From: Streptomyces sp. NBC_00237
Lineage (GTDB): Bacteria > Actinomycetota > Actinomycetes > Streptomycetales > Streptomycetaceae
NCBI RefSeq assembly: GCF_026342435.1
Contig: NZ_JAPEMT010000003.1
Location: forward strand, 682,001 to 746,000
Length of the DNA: 64,000 bases
Direction of reading: 5' to 3'
The translations under genes and the position numbers were made by a program. This document shows, in pieces, positions 1 through 9,380 of this stretch (positions are counted from its first letter, which is position 1; every line of letters starts with the position of its first letter). The notes beneath the pieces were generated by a model. That model saw only the letters and a list, made by a program, of their open reading frames with translations. It was not told where the DNA came from and ran no database searches.

Positions 1-2
1 AC

Positions 3-3000
3 CCGGCGGTGACCGCCTGGGCGCGCGAGCGCGCGGTCCCCGTACTGGACCCGCGCGGCGACCTGTCGGCACCGCTCTCCCGGGTGCCGTTCGACTACCT
101 GTTCAGCATGGTCAACTTCCGGATCCTGACCGCTGAGGTCCTGGACCTCCCCAGGATCGCCGCCGTCAACTTCCACGACGGCCCCCTGCCCAGGTACTCC
201 GGCAGCCACGTCCCCGCCTGGGCGCTGTACGAGGGCGAGCGGCGGCACGCCGCCACCTGGCACCGGATGACGACCCAGGTCGACGCGGGTAGCGTGCTGC
301 TGGAACGCTGGTTCCCGATCCGCGAGCACTCCACCGCCCTGTCCCTGACGTACGAGAGCGCCGAGAACGGCATCGCGGCCTTCGACGACCTGGTGCCGCA
401 CGTGGTGGCGCGGACCCTGCCCGACCCGGTGGACACCGGTGACCGCGAGCGGCGGTTCTACCGGCGCTCCGCGCGCATGGCGTCCGGCGGGCTCATCCAC
501 GCCGGTACCACGGCGGGCGAGGCCGCGCGGATCTCCAAGGCCCTGGACTTCGGCTCCTTCCCGAACCCGCTGGGCCTGCCCACGCTCATCACCGGGCAGG
601 GCGCCGTCTTCACCCGGCAGGTCAGGCTCGTCCCCCGCGACGAACCGCGCACCGCGACCACCGTCGTCTCGGTGACGACGTCCGCACTGACCCTGTCCGC
701 CCCCGACGCGGACCTCGTCCTGAGCGACTTCACCGCCGTCGACGGAAGCGCGCTGAGCGGTCAGGCCGCGGCGCAGCGACTGGGGATCACCGAGGGAGCC
801 CCGCTGCCGCCCGTGCCCGCCGAGCGTCTCGCGGCGGTCGACGCGGCACAGCATCGGCTGCGGGTGCACGAGCCGTGGTGGCGCGAGCGGCTGCGGAACG
901 TACGCCCCGCACAGCTGTCCGTCGACGACTTCTCCGCCGCCGGAGCCCACTACGGCCGCTACGAGCTGGCGTTCCTGCCGAGGTCGCGTGAGGAGGCGGT
1001 CGGCGTCGCCCGCGCCTTCCTGGAGGCCGTGGCCGAGCGCGCCCAGGACCCCGCCTTCGACTTCGCCTGGTCGCCTTCGGCCGCACGGGCCCTCGCCGAG
1101 GAGACCCACGGCATCGCCGCCGCACGCTTCCCCGTGCGATTCGACGCCGACAGCACCCGGTCCCTGCACGACAAGCTGGACACGGCGCGCGCCAAGCACG
1201 GCTACGCCAGTGACCTGGAGGCCCGCCTCGGGACGGCGGGCCGCCCCCTGGGTTCGGGGGAGCCGGACTTCACGGCCGTGATGGTCCTCGAACGCCTCGC
1301 GGGTGAGGAGGCGTCCGCCGAACCGCACACCGAGATCGCGCTGCTGTGCCTCCAGGACGGCCCGCCGACGGTCTTCGTACGGGAAACCGCGATGGGGTCC
1401 GACGAGGCGCTGGCCTTCACCGAGCGGGTCGAGGACCTGGCCCTGACGGCCCTGCTGCACGGCGAACCGGGCGCCACCGCCGGACCGGCCGCAACCCCCG
1501 CCGCCCAGCCAGCCGACGGCCCTCGCGCCGCCGGTACGGAAGCGGAGCCCGAGGCGAGGGAGGAGGCGGGCACGACCGTGCTCGACCTGATCGCCGCCTC
1601 GGTCACCGACCACCCCACGGCCACCGCCGTGCGCAGTGGTGCACGCACGCTCGACTACGCGGGGCTCGACGCGTGGGCGGACGCGATCGCCGCCCGTCTG
1701 CACGACCAGGGCGTCGAAGCCGGAGCGGTGGTCGGCGTACTGACGGAACGGGGCATCCACCTGCTTCCCGCGCTGCTCGGCATCCTGCGGGCCGGTGCCT
1801 CTTTCCTGCCGCTCGACCCGGGCTACCCCGTGGATCGGCTGCGCCGCTACGTGGCGGTCTCGCAGTGCGACCTGCTGCTCACCGACGCCGCGACCCACAC
1901 GCTCGGCGAGTCGCTCGGCGCCGCCCTGCCGGTGCCGGAACCGGACGGTTCCGCCCAGGCGGTACCGCCCCTGGTGGGCGCGGGCGATCTCGCGTACACG
2001 CTGTTCACCAGCGGGTCGACGGGTGACCCCAAGGGCGTGGAGATCGAGCACGGGGCGCTGGCGAACTTCCTCACCGGCGTCGGAGAACGGCTGGGCACCA
2101 CGTCCGACGACGTCGTGCTCGCGCACACCACCGTCGCGTTCGACATCTCCCTGCTCGAACTGCTGCTGCCGCTGACCGTCGGCGCGACGGTCGAGCTGGC
2201 CTCCCGCGAGGCGGCCCGCGACCCGCGCCGGCTGGCCGGGCTGACCCGCGGGGTGACCGTGGCCCAGGCGACCCCGAGCATGTGGCGACTGCTGCTGGAC
2301 ACGGACTGGACCCCGCACGCGGAACTCACCGTCCTGTGCGGCGGAGAGGCACTGCCCCCGGCCGTCGCGGAGCGCCTGCACGCCCACGCGCGCACGCTGT
2401 GGAACCTGTACGGGCCGACCGAGGCGACCGTCTGGGCCTCGGGCCACCGGGTCACGTCCGTCGGCGCGTTCGTCCCCCTGGGCGAGCCGCTCCCGGGCAT
2501 GGAACTCCACGTACTGGACGCCGAGTGGGAGGAGTGCGCCCCGGGCACGACGGGCGAGCTCCACCTCTCCGGCGCGGCGCTCGCGCGCGGCTACGCCCAC
2601 CGCCCCGACCTCACGGCGGACGCCTTCGTCGTCCACCCCGTCACCGGTCTGCGGCTGTACCGCACCGGCGACGAGGTGCGCCGGCACACCGACGGCACCG
2701 TCGAGTGGCTCGGCCGCGCCGACGCCCAGGTCAAGGTGCGGGGCCACCGGATCGAACCGGCGGAGATCGAGCGCGTACTGGAACGGTTCACCGGCATCAC
2801 CGCCGCCGTGGTCGCGGCCGCGCGGTTCGAGGACCGTGGTGAACCGAGGCTGACCGCCTATCTGGTCGGCGACGCCGCGGCGACGAAGTCCGAACTGGAC
2901 GCGTTCGTCAGGGGCTCGCTGCCCGACTACATGGTGCCCGACGCCTACGTACGCATCGACGCACTGCCCCTGACCGACAACAGCAAGGTGGCGCGCGCCC

Positions 3001-6000
3001 GCCTGCCACGGCCCACCCGGGACAACATCGTCCCCGCAGTCGGGACACCGGCGAGCGCGGCGGCTCCGGTCGCGGCACCGACGAACGCGACCGCTGCTGC
3101 CGAGGTGCCGTCGAGCCGGGCGGCGGCGTCCGCTCCGGCCGAAGCGCCCGTGGGCCCGGCGGTGACCGGCATGGCCGAAGGGGAGCTGGCGGAAGAGATC
3201 GCCCGGGTCTTCGCGCTCACCGTGGACCAGCCCGACTTCGACGTGGACACCAACTTCTTCGACCGGGGCGGCGATTCGGCCAACGCGGCCGTCGCCGCCG
3301 TACGGCTCGGCCGCGCACTGGGCATCGAGATCACCCCTCCGGCGATCTTCGCCACGGGCACCCCGGCCAAGCTGGCCCGGCTGCTGCACGAGGCCGAGCA
3401 CGACCGGGCACCGGAGTCGGTACCGGCGCCCGAGGCCGCGAAGGACACGACGCCGGAGAACCGGGCCAGCGTGCGGTCCCGGCCCGGTGCCGACGCCACG
3501 GACGGGGCACTGGCCGTGGTCGGCATGGCCTGCCGCTTCCCCGGCGCCGCCACACCGGACGAGTTCTGGGCCAACCTCCTCAACGGCGTTTCCAGCGTGG
3601 GGCGGGCACCGGCCGACAAACGCGGCTGGGGCGAGCTCTGGTCCGACACGGACGAGGTTCCGGCGGGCTGGCTGGACGGGGTCGAGCTCTTCGACGCCGC
3701 ACGCTTCGGCCTCACCGACCGCGAGGCACGGCGGCTCGACCCGCTCCAGCGGCTCCTGCTCAGCGTCACCTCCGAGGCGCTGGAAAGCTGCGGCCACGAC
3801 CATGCCTCGCTCGGTACCGGCACCGGCGTCTTCGTCGGCACCATCGCGAGCGACTTCCCCGAACTGGTGGCGCGGAGCATCGGCCACAGCGACCCGCACG
3901 TGGCTACCGGCACCGCCCTCTCCATGGTCGCCAACCGGCTGTCGCACGTGTTCGACTGGTCGGGGCCGAGCTTCGCCGTCGACACGGCGTGCTCGTCGTC
4001 CCTCGTCGCCCTGCACCAGGCGGCCATGCACCTGCGGTCGGGCGAGGTGGACGCCGCCGTGGTCGGGGCGGCGAACCTGGTGCTGACCCCGGACAAGACG
4101 CGTTCCTTCGTACGCAACGGCATGCTGTCCCCCCAGGGCGTCTGCCGGGCCTTCGACGAGGCGGCCGACGGTTACGTACGCGGCGAGGGCTGCGGCGTCG
4201 TCATCCTCAAGCGGCTCGCCGACGCCGAGCGCGACGGGGACCCGGTACTCGCCGTCGTCCGAGGCACCGCGGTCAACCACACCGGCGGACGGGCCGGCTT
4301 CCTGACGGCACCGAGCAGACCGGCGCAGGAATCGGTGCTGCGCAAGGCACTGTCGGGCTCCGGCCTCGGCGCGCAGGACATCGGCTACGTCGAGGCACAC
4401 GGCACCGGTACGCAGCTCGGCGACCTCATCGAGCTGGAAGCCCTGCACGCGGTCCTCGGCGAGGCCGCCCGGCGGCCGGTCGCCGTGGGCTCGGTGAAGA
4501 CGAACATCGGCCACCTGGAACCCGCTGCGGGAATCGCCGGACTCATCAAGGCGGTCCTCGCGCTCCAGGCCGGGACCATCCCGCCGTCCCTCCACCACAG
4601 CACTCCGAACCAGTCCTTCGACTTCGACAGCTCCGCCCTGTTCGTCGCCGACCGGTTGCAGCCGTGGGACGGACCGCGCGCGGCGGGAGTCAGCAGCTTC
4701 GGCTTCGGCGGCACCAACGCCCACGCCGTCGTCCAGGCGGCCCCCGCCGCACCGTCAGGACCCGAGGACGACGGCCCGTGCCTGCTGACCCTGTCGGCGG
4801 GCACGGAAGCGGCCCTCCGCACCCTGGCACAGCGGCTCGTACTGATGCTGGGCTCCGCGTACTGCCCGCCCCTGGCGGCGCTGAGCAGGGCGAGCAGGCT
4901 CCGTCCCGCCGCGTCGCACCGGTTCGCCTGCGTGGTGGACAGCATCGAGCAACTCGACGACAAGCTGCGGCTGTTCCTGGCAGGCGTGGACGACACTCGC
5001 TCCCTCTACCTGGGAGTGGCGGACCGGGACGCACGCGCGGCGGCGGAGCCCCTCGGCGAAACGGCGGTCAGCTCCGCGAAGGACCGGGCGGAACTCGGCT
5101 CGGTGGCACGCCGGTTCGTCGCCGGAGCGGACCTTCCCGCCGGTCCGGGGCGTGCGGGCGTACGCTTCCCGACCGCGCCGCACGAGGAGAAGTACCTCTG
5201 GCTGGAGCCCGCCGCACAGGTAGCAGGCGCCACTGCCGTACGCGAGGAGACCCCGGCCGAGGACGGCGCGGCACCCGGTGCTGCCGTCACCGGAGCCGAC
5301 CCCGGCCCCGCAGTGGGCCGTACGAGGAGCGCGTGGGCGCGGCATCCGGAAGCCGACGAACACGTGGTGCTCGGGAGGCCGACGCTGCCGGGGGCCGCTT
5401 ACCCCAACAAGGTGGCCGAATTCCTCGGCGAGGACCGGTTCACCCTGCGCGACACGACCTTCCGGGCGGCCGTCGAAGCACTGACGCCGCTGTCGGCGGA
5501 GCGGGACGCGACGGCCGTCGTCTTCCGCGACGGCTCGGGCGCCCTCGTCTGCGACACCCACGTGACCGAGGCCGAGCAGCCGACGCTCGGCGCGCCCGCA
5601 TCCACCGACGGCTTCACCCCGGTGGACCTCGACGCGATGTACCGCGCCTTCGAGCGCGACGGACTCGGCTACGGCCCCGGCTTCAGGACCGTCGCCTCGC
5701 TGTCCACCGCGCCGGGACAGGCGTCGGGCACACTGCGCAGCGCGGTGCAGCCCGTCGGAGTGGCGGACACCCCGCTGCTCGACGGAGCCTTCCAGGTGGC
5801 CCTCGCGGCCTGCGGAGCACAGGGGCTGTACGTGCCCTTCACCATCGAACGGCTCACCGTTCTCGGCCACCTCCCCGCCACCGCCCGCGTGTACGCCAGG
5901 CGCGACAGGGAGACCGGCCCCGACTCCGGGCTGCTGACCGCGAGCCTGGTGATCCTCGACGGCGACCGGCCGGTGCTGGAGGCGCGCGGCATCACCTGGA

Positions 6001-9000
6001 AGCGACTGGCACCGCCACCGCCGTCGGGAACACCTCGGTCGGGGGCGGCACAGGGGAGCGCGCGCATCGTCCCCGCCCCGAGGGCCGAGAGCAACGGGCA
6101 CCGGCCCGTACCTCGCCCCGGGCGGGCGCAGGGACTCAACGCGACGGTGGCCCAATGGGTCGCTGCCGCGCTGGAGTTGAGCGTCGACGCTCTGGAGACG
6201 GACCGTCCGTTGCAGGAGCAGGGGCTCGATTCCCTGCTTGCCGTCTCGCTGGCCCAGGACATCCGGTCGAAGCTGGACGTCGACATTCCGGTGACGATGG
6301 TCCTGGAGGTGGGCACGGTCGACAGGCTCGTCGCGGAACTGCGGGACGAGTACGGCGTGACGACCGCACCTGCGGGGGACGCGCTCGCAGGGGGAGCGTC
6401 AGCAGGTGCAGCGCCCGCAGGGGAAGCGGCTGCCGGGGAGGCGACCACCGTCTCCGGGCCCGCCGTCTTGGAGCGGCCCGCCCCCGGGCCGTCTGCTTCC
6501 GGGGCTGCGGTTTCCGAACCGCCCGTCCTCGCACCGTCCGCTTCCGGGCCCGCCGTCTCCGAGCGGCCCGTCCCCGGGTCGTCCGCCCCCGCACCGTCCG
6601 CTTCCGGGGCTCCGGTTCCCCAGCACTCGGTCCGCGAGCCTCTGCCCTCCCCGTCCCCCGTTGCCTCCCCGGTCGCGGCGGAGCCCGGGGGAGCCGCCGT
6701 CGGCGGTGACCTCCACGACATCGCCGTCGTCGGCTTCGACGGGGTCTTTCCGAACGCCGCGAGCCCCGCAGAGCTGTGGCGGGTCCTGCTGACGGGAGAG
6801 GACTGCCTGCGCGAAGTGCCCGCGTCACGCTGGGACCTCGACGCGTACTACGGCACGGACGGCACCCCGGGCACCGTCTATCTCCGAAGGGCCGGCTTCG
6901 TCGAGGGACTCAACGAGTTCGACGCCGGGTTCTTCCGCCTCTCACCCGCCGAAGCGCAGTGGATCGACCCCCAGCAACGCCAGCTGATCCAGTCGGCCTG
7001 GCGTGCGCTGGAGGACGCGGGCCAGGCGGGCGACGCACACCGTTCCACCGGGGTGTTCGTGGGGGCCAGCTACCAGCACTACCGCGACATGGTCGTCGGC
7101 GACGTCGTCCAGACGGCGGCGGGCCTGGGCAACCACAACGCGATCCTGGCGAACCGGGTGAGTTACTTCCTGGATCTGCACGGTCCGAGCATGACGATCG
7201 ACACGCTGTGCTCGTCGTCGCTGGTGGCGCTGCACACGGCCGTGCGCAGCATCCGCGACGGCGAGTGCGAACAGGCCGTCGTCGCGGGTGTGCACATGGG
7301 CATGTCACCGCAGTACTTCCAACTGGGCTCACGCCTCAGGTCGTTCTCACCCTCGGGTTCGTCGCGTGCCTTTGATGTGGGTGCGGATGGGTTTGTGCCG
7401 GGGGAGGGGGTGGTGTCGGTGGTGGTGAAGCCGTTGGTGGCGGCGTTGCGGGACGGGGACCGGATTCGTGGGGTGATTCGTGGGAGTGCGGTTAATCACG
7501 GGGGTCGCACGAGTGGGTTGACGGTGCCGAGCAGTGGGGCGCAGCAGGAGGTGATCGGCCGGGCGTTGGCGGATGCGGGGGTGTCGCCGGAGTCGATCGG
7601 TCTGGTGGAGGCGCACGGGACGGGGACGGGGCTGGGTGATCCGATCGAGGTGGAGGGTCTGACGCGTGCGTGGCGTGGGTTCACGGAGCGTTCTCAGTTC
7701 TGTGCGATTGGTTCGTTGAAGTCGAACATCGGTCATCTGGAGCCTGCCGCGGGTCTGGCGGGGCTGGTGAAGGTGTTGTTGGCGATGGAGCACGGGGTGA
7801 TTCCGCCGACGTTGCATGTGCGGCGTCCGAACGATCACATTCGGTTCGAGAACACGCCGTTCTATCTCGCGGACCGGGCCCGTTCGTGGCCGCGTGGTGT
7901 GGAGCCGCGTCGTGCGGCGGTGAGTGCGTTCGGGATGGGCGGAGTGAACGCCCACGTAGTCCTGGAGGAGCCCCCGTTGACGGCTCTCCGGGCCCCGTTG
8001 GCGGGTGGCAGTCATATCGTGCGGGTCACCGCTGCCGACGAGACCGCACTGCGCGACCTCGCCACCACCTACGCCGATCAGGTGGCAGGTGCCACCGAGG
8101 AACAACTCGGCGACTTCGCCTTCACCGCGAACACGGGCCGTGCCGCACAGCGCCACCGGGTGGCGGTGCACGGCAGCACCGCCCGGGAACTCGCCGCCGG
8201 GCTCGCCGACGTCGGCACGGGCAGGACACCGGTCACCCGCCGCGCCGGTACAGCCGCCACCACGGCCTTCCTGTACACCGGGCAGGGATCCCAGTACCCC
8301 GGCATGGGACACGGCCTGTACACGTCCGAACCGCACTTCCGCGACGCGCTGGACGAGTGCGCCGAACTCCTCGCCCCGCACGTCGACACACCACTGCTCG
8401 ACCTGCTCCACGGCGATTCCCAGCACCTGCTGGGTCAGACCCTGCACGCGCAGGTCGCCATCGTCAGCGTCGAGGTCGCGCTGACGCGCCATCTCGAAGC
8501 CGTCGGCATCCGGCCCGACGCCGTCGCGGGACACAGCCTCGGAGAGCTCACCGCCGCCTGGGCGGCCGGCGTGCTCACCCTCCCTGACCTGCTCCGACTG
8601 ACCGCCCTGCGCGGTCGGTTCATGCAGGACAGCCCGGCGGGCGGCACCATGGCCGTCGTCCACACCGACTCCGGCACCCTCGCCGCCGAACTCCAGGACC
8701 ACCCCGACGTCGAGATCGCCGCCTACAACGCTCCGCGCAGCCACACCGTCACAGGTCCCGCCGAAGCCGTCGCCCGGTTCCGCGAGCACACCGCGCACCG
8801 CACCCAACTCCTCACCGTGAGCCACGCCTTCCACTCCGCAGCCATGCACGAGGCGGTCGCTCCCTTCACCGAGGCGGTGGCCGTCACCGAGCTCCGGGCG
8901 CCCACCATCCCGTTCGCCTCGACCCTCACGGGGACCTGGCACACCGCCGCATCGGCCACCGACCCCGACAGCTGGGCCGCAGCCATCCGCAGGCCGGTCC

Positions 9001-9380
9001 GCTTCGCCGAAGCCATGGCAGCGCTGGGCGAAACCGATCCCCGCGCGGTCTGGGAGATCGGGCCCCATCCCCACCTCACACCCCTGGCCCGTACCTCCGT
9101 CCCCGAACCCCACCCCGTCTGGCTCACCACACTGCAACGCGGGCACGACGACCAGACCCAGCTGCACGCGGCTCTGACGACCCATCACAACCGCACGGGT
9201 TCGGACCTGGACTGGACCGGCCTGCACCACGGCAAGCAGCACCGCACCACCACCATCCCCACCTACCCGTTCGACCGGCAGGAGCTCACCGCGCCGCCCG
9301 CTCGCCGCCGCACCGTGACGGGGGCTGTCGGCCACCCGCTGTTCGACCGCCACTTCGAGCACCAGAGCGAGGGACAGTGA
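3..9380 (+). CDS. NRPS/PKS: FT-A(Gly)-PCP-KS-DH-ACP-KS-AT (5' partial)
   Basis: Loading subunit of a hybrid assembly line, open at the left edge, so the first residues of the formyltransferase are missing (numbering counts the codon at 9 as 1). The FT keeps its catalytic Asn54, His56 and Asp92. After a degenerate condensation-like linker comes an adenylation domain (about 522-1005; LFTSGSTG near 665); residues at the specificity positions (Asp712, Ile713, Leu716, Gln753 and following) read DILQLGLVWK by eye, the glycine code. PCP Ser1090. KS1 has Cys1328, EAHGTGT and NIGHLE. DH1 has His1785 (HxxxGxxxxP) and Asp1925/Gln1929. ACP Ser2075. KS2 has Cys2401. AT has Ser2843 and SHAFHS (2938-2943), the malonyl type. 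The protein stops just inside the next DH, so module 2 finishes on the next protein. KS1 has no AT. Inferred starter: N-formylglycyl-S-PCP, as in oxazolomycin- or conglobatin-type loading. Confidence 0.93.
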   Translation, partial: PAVTAWARERAVPVLDPRGDLSAPLSRVPFDYLFSMVNFRILTAEVLDLPRIAAVNFHDGPLPRYSGSHVPAWALYEGERRHAATWHRMTTQVDAGSVLLERWFPIREHSTALSLTYESAENGIAAFDDLVPHVVARTLPDPVDTGDRERRFYRRSARMASGGLIHAGTTAGEAARISKALDFGSFPNPLGLPTLITGQGAVFTRQVRLVPRDEPRTATTVVSVTTSALTLSAPDADLVLSDFTAVDGSALSGQAAAQRLGITEGAPLPPVPAERLAAVDAAQHRLRVHEPWWRERLRNVRPAQLSVDDFSAAGAHYGRYELAFLPRSREEAVGVARAFLEAVAERAQDPAFDFAWSPSAARALAEETHGIAAARFPVRFDADSTRSLHDKLDTARAKHGYASDLEARLGTAGRPLGSGEPDFTAVMVLERLAGEEASAEPHTEIALLCLQDGPPTVFVRETAMGSDEALAFTERVEDLALTALLHGEPGATAGPAATPAAQPADGPRAAGTEAEPEAREEAGTTVLDLIAASVTDHPTATAVRSGARTLDYAGLDAWADAIAARLHDQGVEAGAVVGVLTERGIHLLPALLGILRAGASFLPLDPGYPVDRLRRYVAVSQCDLLLTDAATHTLGESLGAALPVPEPDGSAQAVPPLVGAGDLAYTLFTSGSTGDPKGVEIEHGALANFLTGVGERLGTTSDDVVLAHTTVAFDISLLELLLPLTVGATVELASREAARDPRRLAGLTRGVTVAQATPSMWRLLLDTDWTPHAELTVLCGGEALPPAVAERLHAHARTLWNLYGPTEATVWASGHRVTSVGAFVPLGEPLPGMELHVLDAEWEECAPGTTGELHLSGAALARGYAHRPDLTADAFVVHPVTGLRLYRTGDEVRRHTDGTVEWLGRADAQVKVRGHRIEPAEIERVLERFTGITAAVVAAARFEDRGEPRLTAYLVGDAAATKSELDAFVRGSLPDYMVPDAYVRIDALPLTDNSKVARARLPRPTRDNIVPAVGTPASAAAPVAAPTNATAAAEVPSSRAAASAPAEAPVGPAVTGMAEGELAEEIARVFALTVDQPDFDVDTNFFDRGGDSANAAVAAVRLGRALGIEITPPAIFATGTPAKLARLLHEAEHDRAPESVPAPEAAKDTTPENRASVRSRPGADATDGALAVVGMACRFPGAATPDEFWANLLNGVSSVGRAPADKRGWGELWSDTDEVPAGWLDGVELFDAARFGLTDREARRLDPLQRLLLSVTSEALESCGHDHASLGTGTGVFVGTIASDFPELVARSIGHSDPHVATGTALSMVANRLSHVFDWSGPSFAVDTACSSSLVALHQAAMHLRSGEVDAAVVGAANLVLTPDKTRSFVRNGMLSPQGVCRAFDEAADGYVRGEGCGVVILKRLADAERDGDPVLAVVRGTAVNHTGGRAGFLTAPSRPAQESVLRKALSGSGLGAQDIGYVEAHGTGTQLGDLIELEALHAVLGEAARRPVAVGSVKTNIGHLEPAAGIAGLIKAVLALQAGTIPPSLHHSTPNQSFDFDSSALFVADRLQPWDGPRAAGVSSFGFGGTNAHAVVQAAPAAPSGPEDDGPCLLTLSAGTEAALRTLAQRLVLMLGSAYCPPLAALSRASRLRPAASHRFACVVDSIEQLDDKLRLFLAGVDDTRSLYLGVADRDARAAAEPLGETAVSSAKDRAELGSVARRFVAGADLPAGPGRAGVRFPTAPHEEKYLWLEPAAQVAGATAVREETPAEDGAAPGAAVTGADPGPAVGRTRSAWARHPEADEHVVLGRPTLPGAAYPNKVAEFLGEDRFTLRDTTFRAAVEALTPLSAERDATAVVFRDGSGALVCDTHVTEAEQPTLGAPASTDGFTPVDLDAMYRAFERDGLGYGPGFRTVASLSTAPGQASGTLRSAVQPVGVADTPLLDGAFQVALAACGAQGLYVPFTIERLTVLGHLPATARVYARRDRETGPDSGLLTASLVILDGDRPVLEARGITWKRLAPPPPSGTPRSGAAQGSARIVPAPRAESNGHRPVPRPGRAQGLNATVAQWVAAALELSVDALETDRPLQEQGLDSLLAVSLAQDIRSKLDVDIPVTMVLEVGTVDRLVAELRDEYGVTTAPAGDALAGGASAGAAPAGEAAAGEATTVSGPAVLERPAPGPSASGAAVSEPPVLAPSASGPAVSERPVPGSSAPAPSASGAPVPQHSVREPLPSPSPVASPVAAEPGGAAVGGDLHDIAVVGFDGVFPNAASPAELWRVLLTGEDCLREVPASRWDLDAYYGTDGTPGTVYLRRAGFVEGLNEFDAGFFRLSPAEAQWIDPQQRQLIQSAWRALEDAGQAGDAHRSTGVFVGASYQHYRDMVVGDVVQTAAGLGNHNAILANRVSYFLDLHGPSMTIDTLCSSSLVALHTAVRSIRDGECEQAVVAGVHMGMSPQYFQLGSRLRSFSPSGSSRAFDVGADGFVPGEGVVSVVVKPLVAALRDGDRIRGVIRGSAVNHGGRTSGLTVPSSGAQQEVIGRALADAGVSPESIGLVEAHGTGTGLGDPIEVEGLTRAWRGFTERSQFCAIGSLKSNIGHLEPAAGLAGLVKVLLAMEHGVIPPTLHVRRPNDHIRFENTPFYLADRARSWPRGVEPRRAAVSAFGMGGVNAHVVLEEPPLTALRAPLAGGSHIVRVTAADETALRDLATTYADQVAGATEEQLGDFAFTANTGRAAQRHRVAVHGSTARELAAGLADVGTGRTPVTRRAGTAATTAFLYTGQGSQYPGMGHGLYTSEPHFRDALDECAELLAPHVDTPLLDLLHGDSQHLLGQTLHAQVAIVSVEVALTRHLEAVGIRPDAVAGHSLGELTAAWAAGVLTLPDLLRLTALRGRFMQDSPAGGTMAVVHTDSGTLAAELQDHPDVEIAAYNAPRSHTVTGPAEAVARFREHTAHRTQLLTVSHAFHSAAMHEAVAPFTEAVAVTELRAPTIPFASTLTGTWHTAASATDPDSWAAAIRRPVRFAEAMAALGETDPRAVWEIGPHPHLTPLARTSVPEPHPVWLTTLQRGHDDQTQLHAALTTHHNRTGSDLDWTGLHHGKQHRTTTIPTYPFDRQELTAPPARRRTVTGAVGHPLFDRHFEHQSEGQ
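7350..7970 (+). repeat. KS gene-conversion repeat, copy 1
   Basis: This 621-bp stretch of KS2 matches 15683-16303 in KS4 without gaps; I count about 14 base differences by eye. Its codons favour TTG, CGT, GGG and GTG, unlike the C-ending codons on either side. Shorter identical blocks lie upstream (for example around 7146-7217). Confidence 0.9.
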
